Shown here: positions 35,649-43,244 of the stretch, piece after piece | How positions within the stretch are numbered: the first letter of the stretch is position 1 | Layout of the letters: each line of letters begins with the position of its first letter | Notes under the pieces: generated by a model | What the model was told of the DNA's origin: nothing | The model's input: only the letters and a program-made list of their open reading frames with translations | Databases searched by the model: none | From: Paenibacillus senegalensis JC66 | GTDB lineage: Bacteria; Bacillota; Bacilli; Paenibacillales; NBRC-103111 | Direction of reading: 5' to 3' | Assembly: GCF_000285515.1 (NCBI RefSeq) | Contig: NZ_HE610959.1 | Coordinates: forward strand, 173,312 to 237,311 | DNA length: 64,000 nt | Position numbers and translations under genes: made by a program

Positions 35649-36464
35649 GTCCGGTCCCCTTTTTCCAATCGTATTTCATTCATTGTAACGGTTGAGCCTC
35701 TTGGGTCCATCCTTATTATTGTAACATTTGTCCCGTACCCATGTACACTGTGCTGAGCTTTAGATGTATATGATAAAAGAGCGGCCGTTGATTGCGCAAC
35801 GCCACTGCATAGTGTTCACCGTTCTTTAAACTAAGCCGCTATACCAATGCAAATATTTCGCCCCGGCGCCCGCGGCAGCGGTGATTGTATGCGGTCATTC
35901 GCATACATTTCACATCGGGTCGTCCCGCTGCTGCGGCAAACGTATGCGGTTCTTTTGTGAAAATAAAACGCCCGCATGATGAGCACTCTCGGGTAATCGT
36001 ACCTCAATCACATAACTTGTACGAAAATTCGTCTAGAACATTGGCTGCAGTTCCTTAATAGCTTAAAGCCCTGCATTTGGTGCATTTGTACGATTTGTCA
36101 TACAAATCTCGGGTAATCGCCCTTCAATCCCCTGCATTTGTACGATTTGTCATACAAATATTGGGTAATCGCCCTTTAATCCCTGTATTTGTACGACGTT
36201 TCATACAAATCTCCGGGAATCGCACTTCAACCCCATTCATTTGTACGACATTTCGTACAAAACGCAGGCAACAAACCCGCGCAGCCCGCGAACCCCGCCA
36301 CCCTTGGTTATTTTCGTGCCGGAGTTGTGCCAGAGAATTCAATGGCATGACTGTATTCGCATACACTTTCCGCATACAATTCGCCTCGGGTCCACTGCTT
36401 GGGGTTTGCATATTCTAGTTATCGGGCTGAACGGCCACTTTTCGGACAACTCCCGTCATCACGA
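35649..36464. repeat. palindromic 52-bp tandem repeat array B and its flanks
   Basis: Four palindromes TTTGTACGA-N4-TCRTACAAA start at 36085, 36137, 36188 and 36240 (periods 52, 51, 52). The leader (35958-36084) and trailer (36262-36335) match those of array A nearly base for base. Further left, 35880-35960 holds GTATGCGGTC and GCATAC hairpin halves and the GGCAAACGTATGCGGTT module also seen near 21211. No gene is supported in these 800 bases. Confidence 0.83.
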
Positions 36465-36720
36465 ACAGATCAGCCGTTTGCTTCACAGATCAGCCGTTTG
36501 CTTCACAGATCAGCCGTTTGCTTCACAGATCAGCCGTTGCTTCACAGATCAGCCGTTTGCTTCACAGACCAGCCGTTGCTGCACAGTTCAGCCGTTTACA
36601 GTTCAGCCGTTTGCTTCACAGATCAGCCGTTTGCTTCACAGATCAGCCGTTTGCTGTACAGAGCAGCAGTTGCTTCACAGATCAACTGTTTGCTTCAAAG
36701 AGCAGCACGCTTGCTTCATC
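36465..36720. repeat. 20-bp minisatellite, about 13 copies
   Basis: The unit CAGCCGTTTGCTTCACAGAT is repeated head to tail, with the first copies identical and the later ones diverged or shortened (19, 15 and 19 bases). The array ends about ten bases before the stop codon of the histidine kinase gene on the minus strand. The 20-bp period means that each open frame across it repeats every 60 bases. Such frames are artefacts of the repeat. Confidence 0.95.
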
Positions 36721-36729
36721 ATAGCAGAA

Positions 36730-38169
36730 TCAAGAGACTTCTATGGGAAGACTGACCTCAACGATCGTGCCCTGGCCAAGAACGCTGTTAATCCGAATAG
36801 TGCCACCGTGCGCTTCGATTATTGTAAAGCTGGTCATAAGGCCAAAGCCGCTGCCCTTCTCATTGGTAACAAAATAAGGCTCTCCCAGTTTTTCCAGCCT
36901 ATCCGCAGGTATTCCCCGCCCATTGTCCACAAATCGAATGATAACCCGTTCCGCTTGGCGTTTGGCATATATAGTCAGCTGTCCGCTCTGATCGATAGCA
37001 TCCAGACTGTTTTGTACGATATGAGTGAAAGCCTGCATTAGCTGTTCATAATCGCCTCTTAGGATAAGCGGATTCTGGCGAGTCTCTGTACATATCCGCA
37101 AACGCCGCTGCCCAGTCTGGCCCATTCTGCTGCCGATCTCGCCTAACAACCCTTCTAGATCTATATACGGATAAGGGCTCTTGGCTGGATTAGCCATAAT
37201 CAGAAAATCGTTAATAATCCGCTGAATTCTCTCCAGCTCTGAATCCATAACCTCCAGATAAGCAGAGTTACCCAGACTCCGGCTCCTCATCAATTGTACG
37301 AAGCCTTTCACCGATGTAAGCGGATTGCGGATTTCATGGGCAATTCCTGCCGCAAGCTGACGCACCGCCGATAATGTATCTGATCGCCTTGTGGAGCTAG
37401 CCGCTTGCCTCGTCCCGGTCAGCTTCCAACTGACGCATGGTTTCGTTTCATCGCACTCTCCTGCATGCTTTTTGACCAGCATATACTCCGCCGGAATATT
37501 TGTTTTAAAAACCGACCGCCCCCCGCGATATAAACGCAAATTGCGGCTAACCGGAGACTTCCTTCTCCCGTTAATAACTCTGGCCTTGTTCTCATGATGT
37601 GTGAAGCTTTGTCTCCGGGGACTCCCGGTCTCTGAAATTCTGGAAGGAAACAGAGCTATATCTACGCCCCTCTCGATTTCCAGAACCTCCAGCAAATAAT
37701 ACAGCACTTCCCTGTTGCGGCCGCGAATCACGGAAAGCTTCAGTTTAGCCTGCCGTTGCCGTATCTTTAGCTGAGCCACCAGGCTGTCTGAATTTCCATG
37801 TCCCAGCTCCTGCAAATGGTTAGCCAGAGCCTGCCACTCCTCCTCGCTTATGAAACTGGCCAGCCGGTTATAGATGAGCTTGTATTCGGCAGCACCCAGC
37901 AAGCGGCATAATCCTGCATTAACCGCCAGCCAGGTCTCGTTTTGGGAAAAAATCCCCATCGCCCGATCTGAGTTATACAGCATATGTCTGGCGATATCAT
38001 CCAACCGGAACGGTTCCTGACGATCGATCTGGCTATCGCCTTTTTTAGAGCTTGATGAATCACGCTTGAGAAAAGGTATATTTGAATGTTGCGCCAATGG
38101 TTTTTCCTCCGAATCCGGTGTTCTCCTGACCCAAATGGTCTGTTGCCCAGCTGCAAATATCTTCTTCAT
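36730..38169 (-). CDS. PAS-type sensor histidine kinase
   Basis: A soluble kinase of about 479 residues. An N-terminal PAS-like region (about 60-165, SDRAMGIFSQNETWLAVNAG) is followed by a basic, Ser/Arg-rich linker (about 180-262) unlike its neighbours. Then come HisKA with phosphoacceptor H278 in GIAHEIRNPLTSVKGF, and HATPase with QNSLDAIDQ (N box), FVDNGRGIP (G1) and GSGFGLMTSF (G2). The arrangement resembles the sporulation phosphorelay kinases KinA/KinE. No response regulator is adjacent, which fits an orphan kinase. The start is uncertain: ATG 38169 has only a distant AGAGGA. The gene ends beside the 20-bp minisatellite. Confidence 0.88.
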   Translation of the reverse strand: MKKIFAAGQQTIWVRRTPDSEEKPLAQHSNIPFLKRDSSSSKKGDSQIDRQEPFRLDDIARHMLYNSDRAMGIFSQNETWLAVNAGLCRLLGAAEYKLIYNRLASFISEEEWQALANHLQELGHGNSDSLVAQLKIRQRQAKLKLSVIRGRNREVLYYLLEVLEIERGVDIALFPSRISETGSPRRQSFTHHENKARVINGRRKSPVSRNLRLYRGGRSVFKTNIPAEYMLVKKHAGECDETKPCVSWKLTGTRQAASSTRRSDTLSAVRQLAAGIAHEIRNPLTSVKGFVQLMRSRSLGNSAYLEVMDSELERIQRIINDFLIMANPAKSPYPYIDLEGLLGEIGSRMGQTGQRRLRICTETRQNPLILRGDYEQLMQAFTHIVQNSLDAIDQSGQLTIYAKRQAERVIIRFVDNGRGIPADRLEKLGEPYFVTNEKGSGFGLMTSFTIIEAHGGTIRINSVLGQGTIVEVSLPIEVS

Positions 38170-38397
38170 TAAATTATCGACAGTTCCTCTTGGGAATTCA
38201 AGGAAAATTGTTAATTTACAACGATTCTTTTTCTTATTTGCAATTATTACGGTATAATAACATTGTTTGGTTAAAATAAGCTTAATTTTATACCAAATTT
38301 TGAAAAATAACTCCGGCAAAGCATTAGTCCGCTCAACCCCCAGGCAGGCGGAGCCTTTGCGGTGAATAATTAACATTCTTAAAAGGCGGTGTCAGCA

Positions 38398-39297
38398 ATG
38401 AACAGACAACCTTATCGAATATTGCTTTATTATAAATATGTAACGATACCTGATTATGAGGAATTTGCTGCTGAGCATTTGAATTTCTGTAAAGAGCTGG
38501 GCTTGAAAGGCCGGGTTTTAATAGCTGCCGAGGGCATTAATGGTACCGTATCCGGAACAATTGAGCAGACACAGCAATATATGGATGTGCTCCATGCCAA
38601 CCCGTTATTTGCGGATATGGTATTCAAAATCGATGAGGCGGAAGAGCATGCATTCAAAAAAATGTACGTGCGCCCTAAAAAAGAACTGGTTACCTTCCGC
38701 CTTGAAGAAAATATTGATCCGAATGAAACAAGCGGAAAAAGATTATCACCTAAGCAGTTTTACGAGCAGCTGCAAAACGAAGATGTAATCGTACTGGACG
38801 GGCGCAACAACTATGAGTATGATATCGGCCATTTCCGCAATGCAATTCGCCCCGATGTGGAATCGTTTCGAGATTTCCCCGAGTGGATCCGAAACAATCT
38901 TTCCCAATATAAGGACAAGCCCATTCTGACCTATTGCACCGGCGGGATTCGTTGTGAAAAGCTGTCCGGTTTTCTGCTCAAAGAAGGGTTTCAGGATGTA
39001 TCACAGCTGGAAGGCGGGATCGTCACCTACGGCAAGGATCCGGAAGTTCAGGGCAGACTGTTCGATGGCAAATGCTATGTATTTGATGAGCGTATTTCCG
39101 TGCCCATAAACCGTACAGATGAGGATGTAATCGTAGGAAAATGTCACCATTGCGGCAGCCCGGAAGATCGTTATACTAATTGTGCCAACGATTATTGCCA
39201 CTTGCAGCATATTTGCTGTGAAGCCTGTGAGAGAGAGCATAAAGGCTACTGCTCGGAATCTTGTGAAGAGGCTGATTTAAGCCGGTATGAGGTATAA
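38398..39297 (+). CDS. trhO: tRNA uridine(34) hydroxylase TrhO (rhodanese-like)
   Basis: A 299-residue protein of the TrhO/YceA family, which makes 5-hydroxyuridine at tRNA position 34, the first step to the mo5U34 modification of Gram-positive tRNAs. An N-terminal ferredoxin-like acyl-phosphatase-type domain ([18 protein letters not shown]) precedes the rhodanese domain with the active-site loop [12 protein letters not shown], and a C-terminal Cys-rich zinc-type segment ([20 protein letters not shown], then [17 protein letters not shown]). ATG at 38398 has AAAGGCGGT; a GTG nine bases earlier has none. Confidence 0.95.
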   Translation: MNRQPYRILLYYKYVTIPDYEEFAAEHLNFCKELGLKGRVLIAAEGINGTVSGTIEQTQQYMDVLHANPLFADMVFKIDEAEEHAFKKMYVRPKKELVTFRLEENIDPNETSGKRLSPKQFYEQLQNEDVIVLDGRNNYEYDIGHFRNAIRPDVESFRDFPEWIRNNLSQYKDKPILTYCTGGIRCEKLSGFLLKEGFQDVSQLEGGIVTYGKDPEVQGRLFDGKCYVFDERISVPINRTDEDVIVGKCHHCGSPEDRYTNCANDYCHLQHICCEACEREHKGYCSESCEEADLSRYEV

Positions 39298-39353
39298 GCT
39301 GCTTTGACTTGGACTATTGTAAGCTGACAAAACCTTCCTATTACGATCAGCAA

Positions 39354-39415
39354 TAGCAGCCAGTTTCTCCTATCCTTTATGAGGATAGGAAAAGCTGTCT
39401 GCTTTGCTGCTTTTT
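39354..39415. terminator. bidirectional terminator after trhO
   Basis: A 9-bp perfect stem TCCTATCCT-AGGATAGGA is extended by CAG-CTG and AGCAG-CTGCT pairs. CTGCTTTTTC follows on the plus strand. It sits between converging trhO and the sugar permease gene. Confidence 0.72.
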
Positions 39416-39426
39416 CGGGTAGCTTT

Positions 39427-40293
39427 TTATTCTTTCAGTGAACCTAACAGAGCCCCTTTCACAAAATACTTTTGTAAAAACGGGTAAACCATAATGATCG
39501 GAATAGTGGAAAACAGTATGACCCCGGCTTTCATCATTTCCGGAGTTGCCTCCATGGAAATATCTACACCCATCGCCTCCGCAGATTCATTGTCGATGAT
39601 AAGGCTTCTTAATACAAGCTGCAGCGGGTAAAGCTCTTTGGAGCGGATATAGATCAGCGCAGCAAAATAGGAATTCCACAGCCCAACCACATGGAAGAGC
39701 GACAAAGTTGCAATAACCGGCTTGGACATAGGCAGCGATATTCTCGCATATAGACCAAATTCGGTACACCCGTCGATTTTTCCTGCGTCTAATATTTCAG
39801 ATGAAATGCCCTGCAGAAAGGTTTTCATGATGAAAACGGAGTAGGCTCCCAACGCCCCCGGCACAATCAAGGCCCACAGTGTGTTCTCCATCCCTAGGGA
39901 ACGAATTAACAGGTAATTGGGGATTAAAGGCGAAGTAAAAATAAAAGTAACCAGAATTCCTTTTAGAATTAAGCTTCTTGCAGGCATTATGGACCGGGAC
40001 AACGAATAGGAAAGGCTCGTAGTGAAGAACAGAAAGACCAATGTCCCCATGATACACATATATACACTTACTCCTAGCGCCCTCCACAGTGTCTCCATTC
40101 CAAAAATTTGCTCATATACGGACAGATTGAACCCCTTAGGCCACAAATAAACCAGCTTGGCATTGGCATATACCGGTGAGCTCACCGAAACGGCAGCCAA
40201 ATGAATCAAGGGTGCAATCATAGTTAGACAAGCAAGGATCAATAACAAGCCGTTGAAAAAATTGAAGGCCCTGTCTGATTTGTACGTTGGCAT
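39427..40293 (-). CDS. carbohydrate ABC transporter permease (LplC/YtcP-like)
   Basis: A 288-residue permease of the CUT1 family with six membrane segments. The EAA loop is DAGKIDGCTEFGLYARISLPMSKP, shown by its ends DAGKIDGCTEF and RISLPMSKP. LSYSLSRSIMPARS and the C-terminal YPFLQKYFVKGALLGSLKE are typical of the LplC/YtcP group. The ATG at 40293 has TGGAGG; an upstream open extension is not used. It is the third gene of the binding protein, permease and permease set read leftwards. As usual for this subgroup, no ATPase gene is present, so a shared MsmX-like ATPase is expected. Confidence 0.92.
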   Translation of the reverse strand: MPTYKSDRAFNFFNGLLLILACLTMIAPLIHLAAVSVSSPVYANAKLVYLWPKGFNLSVYEQIFGMETLWRALGVSVYMCIMGTLVFLFFTTSLSYSLSRSIMPARSLILKGILVTFIFTSPLIPNYLLIRSLGMENTLWALIVPGALGAYSVFIMKTFLQGISSEILDAGKIDGCTEFGLYARISLPMSKPVIATLSLFHVVGLWNSYFAALIYIRSKELYPLQLVLRSLIIDNESAEAMGVDISMEATPEMMKAGVILFSTIPIIMVYPFLQKYFVKGALLGSLKE

Positions 40294-40476
40294 CGCTTCA
40301 CCTCCAGGCTTCGCAAGAGAAAGCCATAATTTAGCTAGTTCATTAAAGGAGAACACTACCGTGTTTCCGAGGCCGCTTTCCTGCAGAATGACAACCTCTC
40401 CCCTCCGCTCCTTTTCCATTTGCCAGCCGCCTAAGCAGTAAAGTTAACCCAGGCATTTTGCAGCCAAAATGCTGAT

Positions 40477-41373
40477 TTAATAAATGCTCTCCCCGGTCGT
40501 TTTTTTGCTAAGCTGATTAAGAAAGACCACCAGCGTTAAACCGATTAGGGATTGAAAAAGGCCGATTGCTGTAGAAAAGCTAAACTGGGCTCCCAATAGC
40601 CCCACCCTGTATACATACGTATCAATAACTTCCCCGACGGAACGGTTCAGCGGATTAATAAAAATCAAGACTTGCTCTACGTTCGCTTCCAGCACGTTGC
40701 CGATTCTAAGCAAAAACAAAATTACGATAGCCGGCATTAATGAGGGCAGCGTTATAAACCACATTTGCCGCCACCTTCCAGCACCGTCTACCATCGCCGC
40801 TTCATATAAATGCGGGTTTATGCCAGCTAGCGCAGCCAAATAAATAATTGTTCCCCATCCTACTTCTTTCCAGATGGAAATCCCTACGACCATAGGCCGG
40901 AAAAAACTAGGGTTACTTAAGAAGTCAATCGGTCTTGCGCCGAACCATCCGAGAATCTGATTGACAATTCCATTAACATCGAGCAGGTTAATGAAAATCC
41001 CGCCGACAATAACCCAGGAAAGAAAATGCGGCAAATACAGCAAAGTTTGAATCGGGCGCTTAAACCACATTTTCCTTACTTCATTAAGCAATAGCGCCAG
41101 AACAAGCGGAGCGGGGAATCCGAATACGATAGAGTAAAAGCTGAGAAGCATCGTGTTGCGCAATATATTGAAAAACTCTTCATAAGTAAACATCGTCACA
41201 AAATGCTTGAATCCAACGAAATCACTGCTCCAAATCCCTTTGAACAGATTGAAATCCTGGAACGCGATAATGTTGCCCGCCAACGGTATATACTTGAATA
41301 TCAAAAAATGAAGAATGCCCGGCAATGCAATAAGCACGAGAGCGGTCTTGTCGGTTGTTAGTTTTTTTAGCAT
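40477..41373 (-). CDS. carbohydrate ABC transporter permease (LplB/YteP-like)
   Basis: A 298-residue CUT1 permease with six membrane segments. FKYIPLAGNIIAFQDFNLFKG in the first periplasmic loop region (shown in part), LYLPHFLSWVIVGGIF, and the EAA loop AAMVDGAGRWRQMWFITLPSL are typical. ATG at 41373 has GGAGGG five bases upstream. It pairs with the LplC-like permease and the lipoprotein encoded upstream. A 183-base gap to the next permease gene contains no gene. Confidence 0.92.
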   Translation of the reverse strand: MLKKLTTDKTALVLIALPGILHFLIFKYIPLAGNIIAFQDFNLFKGIWSSDFVGFKHFVTMFTYEEFFNILRNTMLLSFYSIVFGFPAPLVLALLLNEVRKMWFKRPIQTLLYLPHFLSWVIVGGIFINLLDVNGIVNQILGWFGARPIDFLSNPSFFRPMVVGISIWKEVGWGTIIYLAALAGINPHLYEAAMVDGAGRWRQMWFITLPSLMPAIVILFLLRIGNVLEANVEQVLIFINPLNRSVGEVIDTYVYRVGLLGAQFSFSTAIGLFQSLIGLTLVVFLNQLSKKTTGESIY

Positions 41374-41457
41374 GCTATCCCTCCCCTGCTGGCTGGACGA
41401 TCACCGGAGGAAGCCGGGCTGTACCCGGCTCCTCCTGCCCTCGTTTGCAGCCACTGA

Positions 41458-43059
41458 TTATTTGTGGAATTCGTTATACCATTCAGTAGCTTCCTGAATT
41501 GCTGCATCACCGCCGCGTCTTTTCCATTCACTGACGAAGCTGTCAAACGCCTCATCCAGATCCGCATTACCGGTAACGACTTTAGCGAACATATCCAGGA
41601 ACAAGGTTCCCGAGTTCGTTCCGATCGCAAGCTCCGGGTGAGTTTTCAAGGATTCCAGCGGTGGCATATGAATTCCGTCATTAGCCACGGTCGCATCATT
41701 GGCAACTGCAATTCCTTGATTTAGGATTTCTGAATCAGGGTGCACATCGACGACCGATTGGTTCATACGTCCGTCTCCCCTCGGATTAATCGAAAGCTGA
41801 TAAAATACGCTAGCATCATTATCCAAGTTAGCGGGAGCTGTCGGATCCCATTGTACGGATCCATTTTCCTCTGTGTAGTTAACACCCTCGATACCGAAAG
41901 AGAAGAATGAATCGGCCTCATCAGACCAAGCCCAATCGAGGAACTTAATGATCTCCTCCGGATTGTCAACCTGTGACGGAATTACCCATACAAAATAAAT
42001 TTGATCGCCTTCCGCAGACAACCCTCCTCCTTCAGGAGGCCCCGCCACTGCAAGCTTTACATCCGGCTGGTTAACAAAATTGCCGGGCTGCCAGTTAGAC
42101 ATGTAGTTCGGAATGGAGTGCATCCACATTCCCGCTTTACCCTGTTTAATATCGGCTTCCCAGTCAGCGCTCTTAATGGTGAACAGATTCGGATTAATAT
42201 AGCCTTTATCGTACAATTCCTTATGAAAGGCAATCGCATCTTTCATTTCTGGAAGAATCATACCGGGAATCAGCTGTCCGTCTCTTAAATACCATTGGTC
42301 CGGGCTGGCTCCGAAGTTCCGGAAGAAAACGTTTCCATAACTCAAGTTTTCACGGATATAGAAGCCGTACTCGTCGTTTTGCCCATTTCCATTAAGATCT
42401 TCGTTTTTAACAGCCTCAAAATAGGCGAGAAACTCGTCCATCGTTTGCGGAATGTCCATATTAAGCTTCTCCAGCCAATCCTCCCTGAAGTAGAGAACAT
42501 GAGTTGCAGGCAGAGAAAGCAGAGTTGGGATTCCATAAATTTTTCCGTCCTGGCTCACTTTAGGACTGTTCCAGGCTTCCGCAGGAATTCTCTCTTTAAG
42601 ATGAGGGCCATGCTCCTCTATTAAATCCGTAAGATCATGGAATACTCCTTGCTGCAGCGCACCGGGATGCATCGTCGAGTCGATCGAGTTTGTCCTGATC
42701 AGATCAGGCAAATCGCCGGAAGCAAAGCGAACGGTTAACTGCTGTGTAAAATCGTTTCCATGTCCTAAAAACTCAAAGCTCAAATCGTAGCCTGAAATCT
42801 CGGAAAGCGCTTTAATATAAGGATCGTCAGACTTGACCTGCTGAGCGTACTTCCCATTAGAATGAGATAGCAGAATGTCAATTTTTTTATTTACAGCGCT
42901 TTCATTTCCGCCATCGCCACCAGAGCCTGATCCCGATCCGGGAGAAGCGCCTCCGTTACCTGAACCTGTGGAACCGCCGCCGCAGGCAGCAAGTGCACCT
43001 GAAGCTGCAAGAACAACACTTAAAGGCAGCAACCATTTTCGAGCAAAATGTTTATTCAT
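41458..43059 (-). CDS. extracellular sugar-binding lipoprotein (LplA-like)
   Basis: A 533-residue lipoprotein. The signal peptide has the lipobox LAAC with lipid cysteine at about residue 26, then a Gly/Ser-rich spacer to about residue 52. The body has the segments typical of large CUT1 solute-binding proteins for oligosaccharides: NEDLNGNGQNDEYGFYIRE (a calcium-loop-like DxNxNGxxD motif near residue 215), GKAGMWMHSIPNYMSNW and WAWSDEADSFFSFGIEGVNY. ATG at 43059 has AAAGGGG. It is the first gene of the transporter unit, downstream of its membrane regulator. Confidence 0.93.
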   Translation of the reverse strand: MNKHFARKWLLPLSVVLAASGALAACGGGSTGSGNGGASPGSGSGSGGDGGNESAVNKKIDILLSHSNGKYAQQVKSDDPYIKALSEISGYDLSFEFLGHGNDFTQQLTVRFASGDLPDLIRTNSIDSTMHPGALQQGVFHDLTDLIEEHGPHLKERIPAEAWNSPKVSQDGKIYGIPTLLSLPATHVLYFREDWLEKLNMDIPQTMDEFLAYFEAVKNEDLNGNGQNDEYGFYIRENLSYGNVFFRNFGASPDQWYLRDGQLIPGMILPEMKDAIAFHKELYDKGYINPNLFTIKSADWEADIKQGKAGMWMHSIPNYMSNWQPGNFVNQPDVKLAVAGPPEGGGLSAEGDQIYFVWVIPSQVDNPEEIIKFLDWAWSDEADSFFSFGIEGVNYTEENGSVQWDPTAPANLDNDASVFYQLSINPRGDGRMNQSVVDVHPDSEILNQGIAVANDATVANDGIHMPPLESLKTHPELAIGTNSGTLFLDMFAKVVTGNADLDEAFDSFVSEWKRRGGDAAIQEATEWYNEFHK

Positions 43060-43189
43060 TCTCTAACCCCTTTGCCTTCAAATTTTATTTTCACTTAAGC
43101 CGTGTCTATACTCTAGCTATCCAGCGATTAAATGGCAATTATCAGTTCATTTATGCCAGGAAAATAATGATAAAAAAGCTTCAAATAAA

Positions 43190-43224
43190 GATAAAACCCC
43201 CTAACCGCATAGGTTGGAGGGTTA
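43190..43224 (-). terminator. terminator after the membrane AraC gene
   Basis: On the minus strand AACCCTCCAACC and GGTTAGGGGGTT form an 11- to 12-bp stem with a short loop, then TTTATC. It lies 20 bases past the stop of the AraC-type gene and upstream of the binding-protein gene. Confidence 0.7.
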
Positions 43225-43244
43225 TCACGGACGCTCGCCATCTA

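Noticed and set aside
36465-36720. CRISPR-like or coding repeat
   Set aside because: The copies are directly adjacent with no spacers, and the 20-bp period breaks the codon frame, so it is a minisatellite.
36241-37041. Long plus-strand open frame across the minisatellite
   Set aside because: It is produced by repeat translation and then runs antisense to the kinase gene.
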